Below, in pieces: positions 39,739 through 48,277 of a stretch of DNA of 64,000 nucleotides. The position numbers were made by a program, and so were the translations under genes. The stretch lies in assembly GCF_021029445.1 (NCBI RefSeq), contig NZ_CP072610.1, positions 2,480,001 to 2,544,000 of the forward strand, in the 5' to 3' direction. Source of the stretch: Pseudomonas wenzhouensis (GTDB lineage Bacteria; Pseudomonadota; Gammaproteobacteria; Pseudomonadales; Pseudomonadaceae). The notes below the pieces were generated by a model. That model had not been told where the DNA came from. It worked only from the letters and a program-made list of their open reading frames with translations, and ran no database searches. Numbering within the stretch: position 1 is the stretch's first letter; each line of letters starts with the position of its first letter.

Positions 39739-40824
39739 TCAGCCACGCGTTTGCTCACCCGGCAGCGGTTTGTCCACTGTCGTTTCGGCGGCTGGCGCCT
39801 TGTCCGCCACCCAATCGCTGAGCAGGCTATAGGCCACCGCCAGCAGGGTCGGCCCCAGGAACAGGCCCATGAAGCCAAACGCCAGGATGCCGCCGAACAC
39901 ACCGAGCAGCACCACCACCAGCGGCAGGTTGCCGCCACGGCTGATCAGGTACGGTTTGAGAATATTGTCCACACCGCTGATGACGAAGAAGCCCCAGACC
40001 CCCAGGAAGATCGCCATGCCGATCTCCCCCTGCCACACCAGCCAGGCCACGGACGGCCCCCAGATCAGCGGCGGGATCATGATGAAACTGCAGGCGAAGG
40101 TCAGCAGGGCCAGCACCAGCGCCCCCGGCACGCCGGCGATGGCAAAACCGATATAGGCCAGTACGGCCTGCGCGGCAGCGGTACCGATCACGCCGTTGAC
40201 CACGCGCTGCACGGTGCCGGCGACCAGCTCCAGGTAATGGTCGGCGCGTACGCCGATCAGCCGCTCCAGCAAACTGTGCACGAATACCGCCAGGCGTGGC
40301 CCGTCACGATAGAAGAAGAACACCAGCACCAGGCTCAGGGCCAGCTCGACCATACCCGTGCCGATTTTCGCGCTGCGCGCCATCAGCCAGTTACCGACCT
40401 GGCCCAGATAGGGCCGTACGGTATCGAAGAGCGCCGCGCCTTGCTGATCGACGGTGCGCCACAACTCCACCAAACGTTCGCCAACCAGCGGAATGCCGGC
40501 CAGCCAGCTCGGCGGCGGCGGCAGGCCTTTCACTTGCAGATCTCTGACCAGCGCGTTGGCATCCTTGATGTGATCGGCCAGGTTGAAGCCCAGCCAGACC
40601 AGGGGTACTGCCACCAGAACGACCCAGACACCCGTGAGGATGCCTGCCGCGAGCGACATACGGCCATTGAGCAACTGCGTCAGCAGACGCATCAGCGGCC
40701 AACTGGCAAAGGCCAGCACGGCCGCCCAGAACAATGCCGACCAGAATGGCGCCAGTACCCAGAGACTGGCGGCCAGCAGACCGAGCAAAAGAATCTGCAC
40801 CAGCAGACGATCATTGTTGGCCAT
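39739..40824 (-). CDS. AI-2E family transporter (PerM/YdiK-like)
   Basis: The 361-residue integral membrane protein has eight or so helices. It shows PF01594 family segments: LLVQILLLGLLAASLWVLAPFWSALFWAAVLAFASWPL at the N-terminus, a central periplasmic region (about 80-170), and GFFVISGVDNILKPYLISRGGNLPLVVVLLGVFGGILAFGFMGLFLGPTLLAVAYSLL at the C-terminus. Members export autoinducer-2 or act as sodium/proton antiporters or in other transport; the substrate here is unknown. GGGAG precedes the chosen ATG at 40824. The final helix is followed by a short proline-rich tail. It is convergent with the patatin gene. Confidence 0.88.
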   Translation of the reverse strand: MANNDRLLVQILLLGLLAASLWVLAPFWSALFWAAVLAFASWPLMRLLTQLLNGRMSLAAGILTGVWVVLVAVPLVWLGFNLADHIKDANALVRDLQVKGLPPPPSWLAGIPLVGERLVELWRTVDQQGAALFDTVRPYLGQVGNWLMARSAKIGTGMVELALSLVLVFFFYRDGPRLAVFVHSLLERLIGVRADHYLELVAGTVQRVVNGVIGTAAAQAVLAYIGFAIAGVPGALVLALLTFACSFIMIPPLIWGPSVAWLVWQGEIGMAIFLGVWGFFVISGVDNILKPYLISRGGNLPLVVVLLGVFGGILAFGFMGLFLGPTLLAVAYSLLSDWVADKAPAAETTVDKPLPGEQTRG

Positions 40825-40850
40825 CGAGCGAAACTCCCTTCGGCGAAACG

Positions 40851-40874
40851 ACAAAGCGCCCTTACGGGCGCTCT
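40851..40874 (-). terminator. Terminator of the DUF4892 gene
   Basis: AGCGCCC-TTAC-GGGCGCT (40855-40872) lies 25 bases after the DUF4892 stop on the minus strand and is followed by TTTGTCGTTT. It also precedes the AI-2E gene. Confidence 0.75.
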
Positions 40875-40898
40875 GTATAGGCGATTGCGAGCGCTAGC

Positions 40899-41714
40899 TT
40901 AACGCAACAGACGCATGCTCAGGGCACCATCGGCAGCATCGCCAAGCTCCAGGCGCGCTTCACGTACACGTTGCGCGATCAACGCCTCACGCCAGGCCTC
41001 GGCCTGACTGCCGGCAAGGGTAACACGCAAGGTGCTGTCGAGATTCAGGCTGCGCGCCAGCACTTCCACCCAGCCGCTGTCAGCCTTGGCTTCATCAGGC
41101 AGCTTCAGTTGCCCATCGCTGCGCAACTGCCGCAGCAGAGTCGCGGGTGTCGGCAACAGTTCGCCCAAGGGCGCACCGGCATCCAGTTGCTCGGCATGCA
41201 GATAGGCGCGGCGATTACCCCGGGTGATGCTGTACAGCGCCAGCAGGCTTTCGTGATTCGGCTCGGCCAGGCGCAACAGCGCGTAGGCCTGCTGGTCGTC
41301 GGAACCATACAGCGTGGCATTGCCGAACACCGAGTTGGCCCACAGGCTGCTGGCGCCGCACTCGCGGCCCTGGCACCAGTAAAGCAATTCGGCGCCCTGC
41401 TGCAGCAGCGTTTCCCGTGCGGCGGTGAATACCTGATCAGCGCTGTGGGTGCGTGGCAATTCGTAGGTCACCGCACGGTGCTGGCCCTGCACGAGAATCT
41501 CGCGCTCGTAACGCAAGCGTCCGCTGATACGGCGAATCGAGCCCTGCGGATAGATGCGCTCGACGTCCGGCGCCTCCTTGAACGCCACGATCAGACTGGC
41601 GGGAAAACGCGGCAAAACCTCAAGATCGCGGCTGCCTGGCAGATCGGCCGCCAGCACGGCAGCACTGCAAAAGGTAACCAGCGCTGCGCACAACAGCTTC
41701 GTATACCCCTTCAT
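40899..41714 (-). CDS. DUF4892 domain protein, exported
   Basis: The 271-residue protein has a signal peptide (MKGYTKLLCAALVTFCSAAVLA) and is periplasmic or surface exposed. The body starts with ADLPGSRDLEVLPRFPASLIVAFKEAPDVERIYPQGSIRRISG, a pattern of DUF4892 proteins, and has WCQGRECGASSLWANSVFGNATLYG in the middle with a Cys pair suited to a disulphide. The C-terminus resembles an OmpA-like tail without its signature. Start at 41714 with GGTCTGCAGTCA ahead. It is monocistronic with its own terminator. The function is unknown. Confidence 0.8.
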   Translation of the reverse strand: MKGYTKLLCAALVTFCSAAVLAADLPGSRDLEVLPRFPASLIVAFKEAPDVERIYPQGSIRRISGRLRYEREILVQGQHRAVTYELPRTHSADQVFTAARETLLQQGAELLYWCQGRECGASSLWANSVFGNATLYGSDDQQAYALLRLAEPNHESLLALYSITRGNRRAYLHAEQLDAGAPLGELLPTPATLLRQLRSDGQLKLPDEAKADSGWVEVLARSLNLDSTLRVTLAGSQAEAWREALIAQRVREARLELGDAADGALSMRLLR

Positions 41715-41841
41715 TGACTGCAGACCTGTTGCAGGCCAAGGGCAAACGAACGTGCAAAGCAGTGGGTGACGACTTTTGACGGGTCGATCATGCGATCCTC
41801 CATGGCAGACCGCCACACCTTTCCCCAGGGACGCAGGCAAG

Positions 41842-42705
41842 TCAAGGCAAGCGCAGGAATGGATTGAAACAATCCGCTACGAGCTGCGCGCCAGTCTCGT
41901 CATCCAGATGCAGATGATGCCCGCCAGGCAGACGATGTACCTCGAACGGTACGTGCTGGAGCAGAGCCTGCACCGCCGGCTGTGCGCTCATCATGCCTTG
42001 CTCGGCCAGCACCAGACTGACCGGGCATTGCAGCGCATGGACGAACGCCTGGGCATGGGCCCAGCTCAGGCGCAGCGGCGATGGCAAGGTCAGGCGGCTG
42101 TCGGTGCGCCAGGTGTAGCCGCCAGGCACCGGCATCAGCCCGCGCTGGGCCAACAATTCGGCCGCCTCACGGCTGACCGCACCGACGCCCTTCATGCGTG
42201 CCTCGACTGCGCGCGCCACCTCGGCATACACCGGCTTGCGCTTGTCGGTGAGTTTCTGCCTGGCGCGCAATGCCTCACCGAGTTTTTCCGGGGCCTGTTC
42301 GGCCTCACCGGTATAGGGCACCAGGCCGTCGATCAACGCCAGGCGCGCAATGCGCTCGGGCATCGCCCCGGCCAGCAACACTGCAGTGATCGCGCCCATG
42401 GAGTGGCCGAGGATGGAAAACCGCTGCCAGCCAAACTGTTCGGCGACCTGCAGCACGTCATAGGCGTAGTCCCATAACGCATAACCTGCGCCTGCTGCAC
42501 GATGCTCGGAATGGCCGTGACCGGCAAAATCCAGTGCAACGATGCGTAGCCCATCAAGTTTCGGTGCCAGCCGCGCGAAGCTCGCGGCATTATCCAGCCA
42601 GCCGTGCAGGGCCAATACCGGCAAACCCTCTTCGGGGCCATAGAGATGCGCCGCCAGCTCGATATGCGGCAGGCTCAGACGAACTTCCTCGACACCCATG
42701 CTCAT
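41842..42705 (-). CDS. Alpha/beta hydrolase (second of a coupled pair)
   Basis: The 287-residue enzyme has an alpha/beta hydrolase fold with the HG oxyanion region LALHGWLDNAASFARLAPKL, nucleophile elbow SILGHSMGAI and LVLAEQGMMS near the catalytic acid. The GHHLHLDD segment probably carries the catalytic histidine. AGGAG lies upstream of the ATG at 42705. Its start overlaps the stop of the upstream hydrolase by ATGA (42702-42705), an unusual pair of adjacent hydrolases with little mutual similarity. The substrate is unknown; esters or epoxide-type compounds are possible. The frame can be read past this start into the upstream gene, but that is a shadow. Confidence 0.87.
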   Translation of the reverse strand: MSMGVEEVRLSLPHIELAAHLYGPEEGLPVLALHGWLDNAASFARLAPKLDGLRIVALDFAGHGHSEHRAAGAGYALWDYAYDVLQVAEQFGWQRFSILGHSMGAITAVLLAGAMPERIARLALIDGLVPYTGEAEQAPEKLGEALRARQKLTDKRKPVYAEVARAVEARMKGVGAVSREAAELLAQRGLMPVPGGYTWRTDSRLTLPSPLRLSWAHAQAFVHALQCPVSLVLAEQGMMSAQPAVQALLQHVPFEVHRLPGGHHLHLDDETGAQLVADCFNPFLRLP

Positions 42706-43505
42706 GCGTCTTGCTCCTGATGACCGGCCCAGCGGCTGAACAGCTGACGCAGCAACTCGGCTGTGGCCTGCGGCCGCTCCAGCGGGAACATATGGCCGCC
42801 AGGCAAATGGTGATATTCCGCACGCGGCATGCGCTTGAGCAGACGCGCATGATGCGGCAGCACGACGCGACTGTGGCGCCCCCGAACCATGGCCAGAGGT
42901 ACGGCAAGCTGCTGCGGCCGACCCGGCGCGGTGTGCGGCACGCTGCGGTAGATGCTGATCTCGGTGGCAGGGTCGAACTTCAAACGCAAACCCTGCGCTC
43001 CCGCCTGCAGACCGTGGCTGACATAAGCATCCAGACATTCGGGATCGAAACGCCGGAACAAGCTCTTGCCGGCAAAATAATTACGCGCTTCGAGCAAGTC
43101 GGCGAATGCTTCACGGCGCCCCAGGGTGCGCCCGGCCGGGGTGATGCGGTCGATGAAGCCGAAGCGTTTGGCGGCGCGGATCACCATGCGGTCGGCCAGG
43201 GTCAGCAGCGGCGAGTCGAGCATCACCACGCCGCGATACAACTCGGGGCGGAGCAAAGCTGCGTGATAGTGCAACACACCGCCGAGCGAATGACCGACGC
43301 CCCAGACCGGCTCGTCACCACCCTCGAGGTGATGGATCAGCTCATCGACCAGATTCGACCAGTTGTCATTGACCGGAAAACGCGGGTCGTGGCCGTGCTG
43401 CTCCAGGTGCTGCACTTGAGAGTCCGGCGCCAGCGCGGCGAACAGCTTGCCGTAGGTGGCCGACGGAAAACCGTTGGCATGGGCGAAAAAAACGGACTGC
43501 GACAT
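42702..43505 (-). CDS. Alpha/beta hydrolase (first of a coupled pair)
   Basis: The 267-residue alpha/beta hydrolase begins MSQSVFFAHANGFPSATYGKLFAAL, with HANGFP as the oxyanion motif. The nucleophile elbow is GVGHSLGGVL, and PGGHMFPLERP near the end likely supplies the catalytic histidine. It resembles small esterases of the HGFP subgroup, but the substrate is not visible. The ATG at 43505 has only a weak ribosome-binding site. It is coupled to the second hydrolase by the ATGA overlap; a matching pair occurs in PAO1, as I recall. No other gene in the operon is evident. Confidence 0.87.
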   Translation of the reverse strand: MSQSVFFAHANGFPSATYGKLFAALAPDSQVQHLEQHGHDPRFPVNDNWSNLVDELIHHLEGGDEPVWGVGHSLGGVLHYHAALLRPELYRGVVMLDSPLLTLADRMVIRAAKRFGFIDRITPAGRTLGRREAFADLLEARNYFAGKSLFRRFDPECLDAYVSHGLQAGAQGLRLKFDPATEISIYRSVPHTAPGRPQQLAVPLAMVRGRHSRVVLPHHARLLKRMPRAEYHHLPGGHMFPLERPQATAELLRQLFSRWAGHQEQDA

Positions 43506-43871
43506 GCATTAAACCCGAAATCCAGTGGTGTCGGGATTCTCCGGCAGCCGTCAGCCTGGGGCAACGACTGTAACGGCCATTGATGACGGTGCAATGGTCA
43601 GGGCTATGCCTGCCGGCGCCCAAGGTGGGCCTCTGTATTCACTGATGCTGCGTTGACAACGGACTGGAACGCCAGCCCATTTACAGCGCCTTGACTCGGG
43701 GGCGAGCCCAATCCGCGCCCCGCCCCTTTCCGGGGTCGCCCTGGGATCGCCAGAACCTCGCTCGACGACTTTTCGTACGAACCCGGCCAGGCTTGAAAAA
43801 CCGCCGGATATGCTCGGCCCATCACCCCCTCACTGGGTATGCCAGGCTCGCAGCAGCCCCCATGTGCAGCA
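43506..43871. other. 366-base intergenic region with a possible small repeat or degenerate ORF
   Basis: No convincing gene is present. On the minus strand, 43604-43894 is open (96 codons, overlapping the thioesterase 3' end) with SSEVLAIPGRPRKGAGRGL and NAASVNTEAHLGRRQA segments, but it has no ribosome-binding site or recognisable domain. The sequence has locally palindromic GC-rich runs such as CGCCCCGCCCC and CCGGGGTCGCC. It may be a copy of a genome-wide repeat. Confidence 0.4.
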
Positions 43872-44315
43872 TCACACCTTGGCAGGCTGCTCACCCAACG
43901 GCACGATGGCCATGGTCAGACGCGAAATGCAGCTGGACTTGCCATCGTCACCGCTGAGGCGAATGTCCCAGACATGCGTGGTTCGCCCCAGATGCACCGC
44001 CCGCGCCACCGCCTGCACACGTCCGCTACGCAAGCCGCGTAGGTGGTTGGCATTGATCTCCAGACCGACGCAATAGAAGCGGCTGGTGTCGATGCACAGG
44101 TAGCTGGCGGTCGAGCCAAGGGTTTCCGCCAGCACCACCGAGGCACCGCCATGCAGCAGGCCATAAGGCTGGTGGGTGCGCGAATCGATCACCATACTGG
44201 CGCTGAGCGATTCGTCATCGAATGCCTCGAAACGAATGTCCAGCACCTCGCCGATGGTGTTTTTCAAGGTTGCGTTAAGTGCATCGATATCCGGCGTTCG
44301 TTGCCACAGCCCCAT
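43872..44315 (-). CDS. PaaI/MenI-like hotdog thioesterase
   Basis: The 147-residue protein has the hotdog fold of the PaaI/EntH/MenI group. Markers are SRTHQPYGLLHGGASVVLAETLGSTAS (HGG and catalytic-type Glu), then GLEINANHLRGLRSGRVQAVARAVHLGRTTHVWDIRLSGDDGKSSCISRLTMAIV. Relatives hydrolyse aromatic or medium-chain acyl-CoA or DHNA-CoA. AGGAG lies nine bases before the ATG at 44315. It follows the acyl-CoA ligase in the same direction by 55 bases, so they probably share a transcript and act on CoA thioesters together. The physiological substrate is unknown. Confidence 0.9.
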   Translation of the reverse strand: MGLWQRTPDIDALNATLKNTIGEVLDIRFEAFDDESLSASMVIDSRTHQPYGLLHGGASVVLAETLGSTASYLCIDTSRFYCVGLEINANHLRGLRSGRVQAVARAVHLGRTTHVWDIRLSGDDGKSSCISRLTMAIVPLGEQPAKV

Positions 44316-44370
44316 AAATAGCGCTCCTGGAAGGTTGAAGTAAGGGCCGGTCGCCCCGGCCCGCTCAGGC

Positions 44371-46038
44371 TCAATCGTGCCAGAGCACCGCTTCGCTGCG
44401 CTGCTGCCACTCGGCAAACCGCTCGCCATAGGTGCCTTCGATCACCGCGCGCTTGATCTTCAGGGTTGGTGTGAGAAAACCGTTCTCCACCGCCCAGACC
44501 TCCTTGACCAGCACCAGGCCCTGCAAACGTTCATGTTGATCGAGGCGACCATTGACCTCGGCAAGCAATGCCTTGAGGCTGCTTTCCAGATCGTTGCGGC
44601 TGTCGTTGGCCGCTTCCTGGCGCCCCACATCAGACAATACGCATAGCGCGATGGGCTGTGGCAGACCGTCCCCAACCACACAGACCTGCTCGATGCGCGA
44701 GTGCTCACCGAGACGGTTTTCGATCGGCGCCGGTGCTACGTACTTGCCCTTGCTGGTCTTGAAGATCTCCTTGATGCGCCCGGTCAGGCGCAGGTTGCCC
44801 TCGGCATCCTGCTCGCCCTTGTCGCCCGTACGCAGAAAACCGTCGTCGGTCAGCGCTTCGGCGGTCTTGAGCGGGTCCTTGTAGTACCCCTGCATGGTTG
44901 CGCCACTACGTACCTGAACTTCACCGTCTTCAGCAATACGCACCTCGACACCCGGGTTGTTCTGGCCAATCCAGCCCTGCTTGAACCTGCCGGGCAGGCA
45001 GACGTGGGAATAACCGCAGTTCTCGGTCATGCCATAGACCTCCTGGATCTCCATGCCCAGACGCCGATACCAGTTGAGCAGCGCCTCGGGCACCGGAGCG
45101 GCCCCGGACAGCGCATAGCGGATGGCATCCAGGCCAAGCCCGGCGAGCACCTTACGGCCGATGAAGCGACCGATGATGGGTAAACGCAGCAGGCGGTCGA
45201 GCTTGTGCGCCGGCATCTTGCTGTACACGCCCATCTGGAACTTGGTCCAGATGCGCGGCACACCGAACATCACCGTCGGCCGCGCGCGCTTGAGGTCTGC
45301 AAGGAAGGTATCCAGGCTCTCGGCGAAGAAGATGGTGTGTCCGGCATAGAGTGACGCCAGTTCGATGAACATGCGCTCGGCGACATGACACAGCGGCAGG
45401 TAGGAGATCAGTCGATCATCCTCACCGACGCCAAACAGCTTGATGGCATTACTGGCGGCGAAGCCGAGGTTGGAGAAGTTGTGCATCACGCCCTTGGGCA
45501 TGCCGGTGGTGCCGGAGGTATAGATGATGGTGGCCAGCTGGTTGGCCGCAGGCTTGGGATCGTCCTGAATCGGTGCACTGCGCTGCAGGTCATCCCAACT
45601 GAAGTCGAAGCGGCCCTGCGGGTGCAGTGGCAGGCTGATGGTCGCCACCCCTGGCGGCAGGCCTGGCGCCATCGAAGCCCAGTCATCGAGCTTGCCGATG
45701 AAGGCCAGTGTCGCCTCGGAATGCTCCAGTACCTGACGCATGGAGTCGGCGGTGAGGTTGGGATACAGCGGCACCGAGACGCAGCCCGCCATCCAGATCG
45801 CCAGATCGGCGATGATCCAGTGCGCGCAGTTCTTGGAAACGATGGCGACACGACTGCCCGGTGGCAGTTCGCGGCTGCGCAACCAACTGGCCGCACGTCG
45901 GGCCTGTTCCCCGACCTCGGCCCAACTCAGCTCCAGCAGTTGACCGCCACCGAGAGGTTGAACCATGTAGCGTTTGTTCGGGTGCCTTGCTTCACGTTCG
46001 TAAAACAGCTCGAGCGGCAAACGGATTGCATCAGCCAC
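44371..46038 (-). CDS. AMP-binding acyl-CoA ligase (long-chain-type)
   Basis: The 555-residue ligase activates a carboxylate with ATP and joins it to CoA. The P-loop YTSGTTGMPKGVMHN, IPLCHV-like ISYLPLCHVAERMF, the EVYGMTENCGYSHV box and LRTGDKGEQDAEGNLRLTGRIKEIFKTSKGKYVAP tail are typical of long-chain FACS members. I chose GTG at 46038 because AAAGGAGGAAGC lies seven bases upstream; frames starting earlier read through the operator. A palindromic operator at 46070-46093 lies 32 bases upstream of the start. The hotdog thioesterase gene follows. Together they suggest a fatty-acid or phenylacid-CoA module. The chain specificity is unknown. Confidence 0.9.
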   Translation of the reverse strand: MADAIRLPLELFYEREARHPNKRYMVQPLGGGQLLELSWAEVGEQARRAASWLRSRELPPGSRVAIVSKNCAHWIIADLAIWMAGCVSVPLYPNLTADSMRQVLEHSEATLAFIGKLDDWASMAPGLPPGVATISLPLHPQGRFDFSWDDLQRSAPIQDDPKPAANQLATIIYTSGTTGMPKGVMHNFSNLGFAASNAIKLFGVGEDDRLISYLPLCHVAERMFIELASLYAGHTIFFAESLDTFLADLKRARPTVMFGVPRIWTKFQMGVYSKMPAHKLDRLLRLPIIGRFIGRKVLAGLGLDAIRYALSGAAPVPEALLNWYRRLGMEIQEVYGMTENCGYSHVCLPGRFKQGWIGQNNPGVEVRIAEDGEVQVRSGATMQGYYKDPLKTAEALTDDGFLRTGDKGEQDAEGNLRLTGRIKEIFKTSKGKYVAPAPIENRLGEHSRIEQVCVVGDGLPQPIALCVLSDVGRQEAANDSRNDLESSLKALLAEVNGRLDQHERLQGLVLVKEVWAVENGFLTPTLKIKRAVIEGTYGERFAEWQQRSEAVLWHD

Positions 46039-46069
46039 AGGGCTTCCTCCTTTGTTGTTTTTGTAGGAA

Positions 46070-46093
46070 TCAACCAAGCACTTGCTTGGTTGA
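46070..46093. promoter_or_regulatory. 24-base perfect palindrome upstream of the acyl-CoA ligase gene
   Basis: TCAACCAAGCA at 46070-46080 and TGCTTGGTTGA at 46083-46093 are perfect inverted copies around CT. The form and size fit a TetR-family operator, 32 bases before the GTG start. Such repressors often respond to acyl-CoA. The regulator gene is not adjacent. Confidence 0.7.
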
Positions 46094-46219
46094 CTATTCC
46101 ACGTGAACAAAAGAGGTGCAAGTTAAGAAATGTTTCGCAACTGGAACATTCGCCTTCAGACGCCCTGGAACGGGCATCAGGCGCGTGCTGCAAGGTGCGC
46201 AGCGCCTCAGGGCAAAGGC

Positions 46220-46678
46220 TCAGCGCGGGTGAATCAATGCCAGCAGCTCCATCAGCCCGGCTGCCGGAATATCACCTTCCAGCTCAGCCAGGCTGGCAGT
46301 ACGCATCGGCAGCGGCTCCTGGCGATGACCATGCACCAGCAGACCACCCAGTGCGCCGATCAGCGGCTGATGGCTGACCAGCAGTACCTCGGCACGCTCG
46401 CGTTCATCGAGGTACTTCAGCGCATCGCGCGGGTCGCTGTCCGGCGTCAGCCAGGACACCGTCTGTACCGAGCCGCTGAACCCTAGCTCAAGGCGTACCA
46501 ACTCGGCCGTCTGCTGAGCGCGCACGTAAGGGCTGGCCATGATAGCGGTCAGCGGGCGACCAAGCAGTTGCGCGGCAGCCTGTTGCACTTCCTGGCGACC
46601 ATGGGCGGTCAGTTCGCGGGCCGCATCGCTGGCGGCCTGAGGCTCGGCCTGACCATGACGCAACAGCCATAACCTCAC
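46220..46678 (-). CDS. sixA: Phosphohistidine phosphatase SixA
   Basis: The 152-residue histidine phosphatase begins MRLWLLRHGQAEP with the catalytic RHG. The second histidine region is LLVSHQPLIGALGG, and ASPYVRAQQTAELV carries the phosphate-binding arginine. SixA removes phosphate from histidine in phosphorelay HPt domains such as ArcB. The start overlaps the DUF4389 gene stop by ATGA (46675-46678), so the two are coupled. It is upstream of the acyl-CoA ligase on the same strand but separated by 181 bases and the palindrome, so they are probably separate transcripts. Confidence 0.92.
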   Translation of the reverse strand: MRLWLLRHGQAEPQAASDAARELTAHGRQEVQQAAAQLLGRPLTAIMASPYVRAQQTAELVRLELGFSGSVQTVSWLTPDSDPRDALKYLDERERAEVLLVSHQPLIGALGGLLVHGHRQEPLPMRTASLAELEGDIPAAGLMELLALIHPR

Positions 46679-47022
46679 AGCTTGGGCTCCTCGTCACGCA
46701 CCGGATGCGGCGCCGGCGGAATACTGTGTGCGGTCTCGCCTTCAGGTGCTCGCGGCGTCGGCCAATCGGCGAACGGCCAGGGTTTTTCATCGGTATTAAA
46801 GGTGCCGAAACGACCGATCTGCGCCAGGTACTGGCTGAGGCTGTCGCCAAAACCCAGCAGGCTGGCATTGGGCGCGCCGTAGAACAGGCGGTAACCCAGT
46901 TGCAGCAGCACCACGGCGCCGAGCAGCAATTCGGCCAGTTGCCAGACGATGACGAAGATCACCATCCACAGAATGCGCAGCAGAATCGACTCACGTTCCA
47001 GTTCCTGCTTTTCATCGCTCAT
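46675..47022 (-). CDS. DUF4389 domain membrane protein
   Basis: The 115-residue protein has one clear membrane segment (about residues 15-40, RILWMVIFVIVWQLAELLLGAVVLLQLGYRLFY). The family stretch YRLFYGAPNASLLGFGDSLSQYLAQIGRFGTFNTDEKPWPFADWP follows. The start at 47022 has AAGGAG seven bases ahead; the frame continues upstream without good initiation. It forms a coupled pair with sixA. DUF4389 proteins have no known activity. It lies downstream of gpsA with a 28-base gap, so gpsA-DUF4389-sixA may be one operon. Confidence 0.88.
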   Translation of the reverse strand: MSDEKQELERESILLRILWMVIFVIVWQLAELLLGAVVLLQLGYRLFYGAPNASLLGFGDSLSQYLAQIGRFGTFNTDEKPWPFADWPTPRAPEGETAHSIPPAPHPVRDEEPKL

Positions 47023-47050
47023 GACGCAACTCCTTGATTGACTACCGGGT

Positions 47051-48073
47051 TCAGAAGCCGGCAGTGGGGATGAAATCGACATCGGTCTTGGGTTCACCGC
47101 GCATCAACAGTTCGATGACCTGCGCCAGCGTACGCCCCTCGAAAAGAATGGCATGCAGACCGGCAACCAGCGGCATGTAGACGTCCAGCTCCTCGGCACG
47201 CGCCTTGAGTACCTTCAGCGTGTTGACCCCTTCGGCAACCTCACCCAGACGCTGCACCGCCTCCTCCAGGCTCAAGCCCTCGCCCAGGGCGTAACCCACC
47301 TGATAATTGCGGCTTTTCGGTGACGAACAGGTGACGATCAGATCGCCGACGCCGGCCAGGCCAAGGAAGGTCATGGGATTGGCACCAAGCTTGACCGCGA
47401 AACGGGTCATTTCCGCCAGGGCGCGGGTGATCAGCATGCTCTTGGTGTTCTCGCCCATGCCCAGCGCCGCCGCCATGCCGGACATGATGGCGTAGACGTT
47501 CTTCAACGCACCGCCGAGTTCGACACCAAAACGGTCGGCACTGGCATAGACGCGGAAGGTTCGACCATGCAGCGCCTGCTGCACGCGCAGGCACAGTGCT
47601 TCATCCTCACTGGCGATGACCGTGGCAGTCAGTGCGTGATCAGCCACTTCCTTGGCCAGATTCGGCCCGGACAGCACGCCGATACGCGCATCAGGCGCGA
47701 TCTCTTCGAGAATCTGGCTCATCAGCTTGAAGGTTCTGGCTTCGATGCCCTTGGTGGTGCTGATCAACATCTTGCCGGCCAGCAGCGCAGCGACCGGTTG
47801 CAGGGCATCGCGCAGGGCACTGGAGGGCAAGGCCACCAGCACCAGTTCGGCCTGCTGCAGTACGCCGCTCAGATCGCTGGTCGGCTCGATGCCGGGATGC
47901 AGCTTGACGCCTTTCAGGTAGCGCGGGTTTTCCCCGCTCTGGCGCATCTGCTCGGCCTGCTCGGGATCACGCATCCACTGCAGGACGCGCTGGCCGTTCT
48001 CCGCCAGCAAATTGGCCAGTGCGGTACCGAAACTACCGCCACCGAGTACGGCAATGGGTTGAAGCTGTGTCAT
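47051..48073 (-). CDS. gpsA: Glycerol-3-phosphate dehydrogenase [NAD(P)+]
   Basis: The 340-residue enzyme reduces dihydroxyacetone phosphate to sn-glycerol 3-phosphate for phospholipid synthesis. The N-terminal Rossmann motif [21 protein letters not shown] binds NAD(P)[13 protein letters not shown], the catalytic lysine region [31 protein letters not shown], and [16 protein letters not shown] are the family signatures. I chose ATG at 48073 with GGAAGACC upstream; a longer frame adds nothing conserved. It is the first gene of gpsA-DUF4389-sixA and divergent from the hybrid kinase gene across 204 bases. Confidence 0.95.
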   Translation of the reverse strand: MTQLQPIAVLGGGSFGTALANLLAENGQRVLQWMRDPEQAEQMRQSGENPRYLKGVKLHPGIEPTSDLSGVLQQAELVLVALPSSALRDALQPVAALLAGKMLISTTKGIEARTFKLMSQILEEIAPDARIGVLSGPNLAKEVADHALTATVIASEDEALCLRVQQALHGRTFRVYASADRFGVELGGALKNVYAIMSGMAAALGMGENTKSMLITRALAEMTRFAVKLGANPMTFLGLAGVGDLIVTCSSPKSRNYQVGYALGEGLSLEEAVQRLGEVAEGVNTLKVLKARAEELDVYMPLVAGLHAILFEGRTLAQVIELLMRGEPKTDVDFIPTAGF

Positions 48074-48277
48074 AGGTCTTCCGAATGAGGCCATGCGTGA
48101 TGGCGGTCTGCGGGCATTATACGGAGCCGAGAGTAGCTGGTCAGGGCAAAAGTTCAGTAATGCCCCTGCGCGGGCAGGCGCAAACGAGAATTGGCGCAGA
48201 GTGCACACGCCTGAGACTGGCAAAGCGCGACGGCTCGGTTACCATGAGCGACCAACGTTAATTGCCAAGGACGACTC

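Noticed and set aside
41842..43038. A single 398-residue hydrolase from a start at 43038
   Set aside because: The frame upstream of 42705 is antisense-like low-complexity reading of the first hydrolase gene; a good ribosome-binding site and ATGA overlap place the start at 42705.
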